NCBI RefSeq assembly: GCF_003207815.1
Contig: NZ_NKTX01000007.1
Location: forward strand, 1-64,000
Length of the DNA: 64,000 nt
Origin: Komagataeibacter oboediens
GTDB taxonomy: Bacteria; Pseudomonadota; Alphaproteobacteria; Acetobacterales; Acetobacteraceae
Direction: 5' to 3'
Shown here in pieces: positions 62,550 to 64,000 of the stretch (within the stretch, counting starts at the first letter, position 1; each line of letters starts with the position of its first letter). Below the pieces are notes generated by a model. The model had not been told where the DNA came from, ran no database searches, and was given only the letters and a program-made list of their open reading frames with translations. The position numbers were made by a program, and so were the translations under genes.

Positions 62550-63587
62550 ATGAACGACCGGCTGATTGAACCCGTTGGCCTGCTGCATGGCCCGGCTGCC
62601 CGGCAGGCGGTAGAGGCCGGGCTGGCGCGGTGGCTGGCGGGTGGGCCAACGGCCTATACGCTGGCGCGTCTGTGGGGGGGGGGAGAAGACGGACGTATCC
62701 TGCCCGCCGGTAGCCTGCCCGCGCAATGGACAGGGGTTGCAGACCGTCTCAGTGCTCCGTTTCCCGATGTCGGCCTGCCATCGGGACCACAGGTGATGGG
62801 GATCATCAATGTCACGCCAGACAGTTTCAGCGATGGGGGACGGCATTACCATGCGGCCTCCGCGCTGGAGTCCATGCTGGCAATGCACGCAGCCGGATGC
62901 CGGATCGTTGATATCGGTGGCGAAAGCACCCGTCCCGGCGCCCCGCCTGTTACGGCAGAAGAGGAATGGCGACGGATCGCGCCGGTGATCCGCATGGTGC
63001 GCGAGCGCTCGGCGCTGGATGACCTGTACCTGTCCATTGATACGCGGCAGGCAATGGTCATGGACCGGGCACTGGAAGCAGGGGCGAATATCATCAATGA
63101 TGTCTCGGCCCTGACATATGATCCGGCGGCGCGCGCGGTGGTGGCGCGGCATGACTGCCCGGTCATGCTCATGCATATGCGCGGGACGCCTGCCACCATG
63201 CGCAACCACACGGTCTATGGCGATGTTGCGGTGGATGTGGTGCGCGAACTGTGGCAGCGGGTGGAGGAAGCGGTGGCAGCCGGTATCGACAGGACGCGCA
63301 TACTGGTTGACCCGGGCATCGGCTTTGCCAAGACGGTGGAAGGCAACCTTGACCTGCTGGCACGCCTGCCGCTGCTGGCCAATCTGGGCTGCCGGGTGGT
63401 GCTGGGTGTGTCACGCAAGCGCATGCTGGGTGAAATCTGTGCGCAGCCGGATGCGGGCCGCCGGGATCCGGCCACCATTGCCGCCAGCCTGCCGGGGCTG
63501 GTTTTTGCTGATACGGTGCTGCGCGTTCACAATGTTCCGGCCATGATGCAGGCCGTGCGCGTCAGTCAGGGGCTGGATCGTCACTGA
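62550..63587 (+). CDS. folP: Dihydropteroate synthase
   Basis: The 345-residue enzyme joins dihydropterin pyrophosphate to p-aminobenzoate in folate synthesis. Signature motifs are VMGIINVTPDSFSDGG, IVDIGGESTRPGAPPV and the ILVDPGIGFAKT and VVLGVSRKRML stretches. The first 75 or so residues precede the TIM barrel and are longer than in E. coli FolP. The gene carries a run of ten G at 62674-62683 in that N-terminal part; the frame is intact as read. It precedes glmM by 51 bases. Confidence 0.95.
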   Translation: MNDRLIEPVGLLHGPAARQAVEAGLARWLAGGPTAYTLARLWGGGEDGRILPAGSLPAQWTGVADRLSAPFPDVGLPSGPQVMGIINVTPDSFSDGGRHYHAASALESMLAMHAAGCRIVDIGGESTRPGAPPVTAEEEWRRIAPVIRMVRERSALDDLYLSIDTRQAMVMDRALEAGANIINDVSALTYDPAARAVVARHDCPVMLMHMRGTPATMRNHTVYGDVAVDVVRELWQRVEEAVAAGIDRTRILVDPGIGFAKTVEGNLDLLARLPLLANLGCRVVLGVSRKRMLGEICAQPDAGRRDPATIAASLPGLVFADTVLRVHNVPAMMQAVRVSQGLDRH

Positions 63588-63638
63588 CAGGTAAGGTAGG
63601 TCGGAGTACGACCTGAATGCATCCGGAGATCCCCAGTA

Positions 63639-64000
63639 ATGGTAAAAACAAGAAAGCTGTTCGGCACTGATGGAATTCGGGGGACTGCCAACCGCTTTCC
63701 CATGACGGTCGAAGTGGCACAGAAGCTGGGGCAGGCCGCAGGCCTTCGCTTCATTCAGGGGACCCACCGTCATAGCGTGCTGCTGGGCAAGGACACGCGG
63801 CTGTCGGGGTACATGATCGAATGCGCGCTGGTGTCGGGCTTTCTGTCGGCAGGCATGGATGTCACGCTGGTGGGGCCGATGCCGACACCGGCCATTGCCA
63901 TGCTGACCCGTTCGCTGCGTGCTGATCTGGGGGTCATGATCTCGGCATCGCATAATCCGTATGGGGATAATGGCATCAAGCTGTTCGGCCCGGACGGGTT
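63639..64000 (+). CDS. glmM: Phosphoglucosamine mutase, N-terminal part (runs off the right edge)
   Basis: The visible 120 codons begin [23 protein letters not shown] and reach the active-site loop [17 protein letters not shown], whose serine is phosphorylated. GlmM converts glucosamine 6-phosphate to glucosamine 1-phosphate for peptidoglycan and lipopolysaccharide precursors. CCGGAG lies about 13 nt upstream of the ATG. The ftsH-folP-glmM order is a common bacterial arrangement. Confidence 0.95.
   Translation, partial: MVKTRKLFGTDGIRGTANRFPMTVEVAQKLGQAAGLRFIQGTHRHSVLLGKDTRLSGYMIECALVSGFLSAGMDVTLVGPMPTPAIAMLTRSLRADLGVMISASHNPYGDNGIKLFGPDG

Noticed and set aside
1-64000. CRISPR array, prophage, insertion sequence or integrated element
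   Set aside because: No regularly spaced direct repeats, no transposase, integrase or phage gene and no compositional island were seen. The four dispersed repeats do not encode proteins.

Overview
The window is a GC-rich, gene-dense chromosomal segment of an acetic acid bacterium (Acetobacteraceae, Alphaproteobacteria). Komagataeibacter or a close Gluconacetobacter relative is my best guess. The reasons are an hpnH hopanoid gene beside dxs, a quinone-linked D-lactate dehydrogenase next to a pyruvate decarboxylase locus, an OprB-type sugar porin, alphaproteobacterial protein types throughout, and the classic ruvCAB-ybgC-tolQRAB-pal-cpoB-tilS-ftsH-folP-glmM order at the right end. The genus is inferred. 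I see no prophage, insertion sequence, CRISPR array or rRNA; there is one tRNA.

Layout. 1-1.8 kb: dxs (5' end only) divergent from hpnH. 1.9-9.3 kb: CNNM/CBS membrane protein, lytic transglycosylase, uracil-DNA glycosylase, a secreted TPR protein coupled to ispE. 9.4-19 kb: an SDR-fold protein without its catalytic residues, YqaA-type membrane protein, OsmC-like protein, an OmpR-type two-component system, cysK, rhodanese, a DUF2272 lipoprotein and a CPA1 cation/proton antiporter. 19.3-20.6 kb: a dnaJ/cbpA-like gene coupled to cbpM. 21-27.4 kb: a pyruvate node made of budA, alsS, dld and a broken pdc. 27.6-34.9 kb: Nudix, kinase-like protein, OprB, moaB, DJ-1-like protein, folE, apaG and metZ, the last behind a SAM-II riboswitch. 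35.3 kb: tRNA-Gly(CCC). 36-39.7 kb: an MCE/Mla-type lipid ABC transporter operon. 39.9-44.3 kb: an overlapping mscS - 2OG-Fe oxygenase - SGNH-like trio. 44.4-47.4 kb: RDD protein, argJ, parvulin. 47.6-64 kb: secA, yebC, ruvCAB, the complete Tol-Pal system, tilS, ftsH, folP and the start of glmM.

How the parts work together. Dld makes pyruvate from D-lactate; AlsS and BudA turn pyruvate into acetoin. Pyruvate decarboxylase, which would make acetaldehyde, is inactivated here by an internal deletion that removes half of the cofactor-binding motif and shifts the frame, while the original C-terminal 23 or so codons remain readable downstream. The envelope is heavily represented: hopanoids, Tol-Pal, Mla-like lipid transport, SecA, lytic transglycosylase, MscS channel and porin. 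Sulfur assimilation is represented by cysK and by metZ under SAM-II control.

The points most worth a second look are the pdc deletion scar with a 7-bp microhomology, a four-copy family of tandem-hairpin intergenic repeats sitting at gene 3' ends, the SAM-II riboswitch with a candidate terminator platform, the SDR with all four catalytic positions replaced, and the mscS/2OG oxygenase/SGNH overlapping operon.
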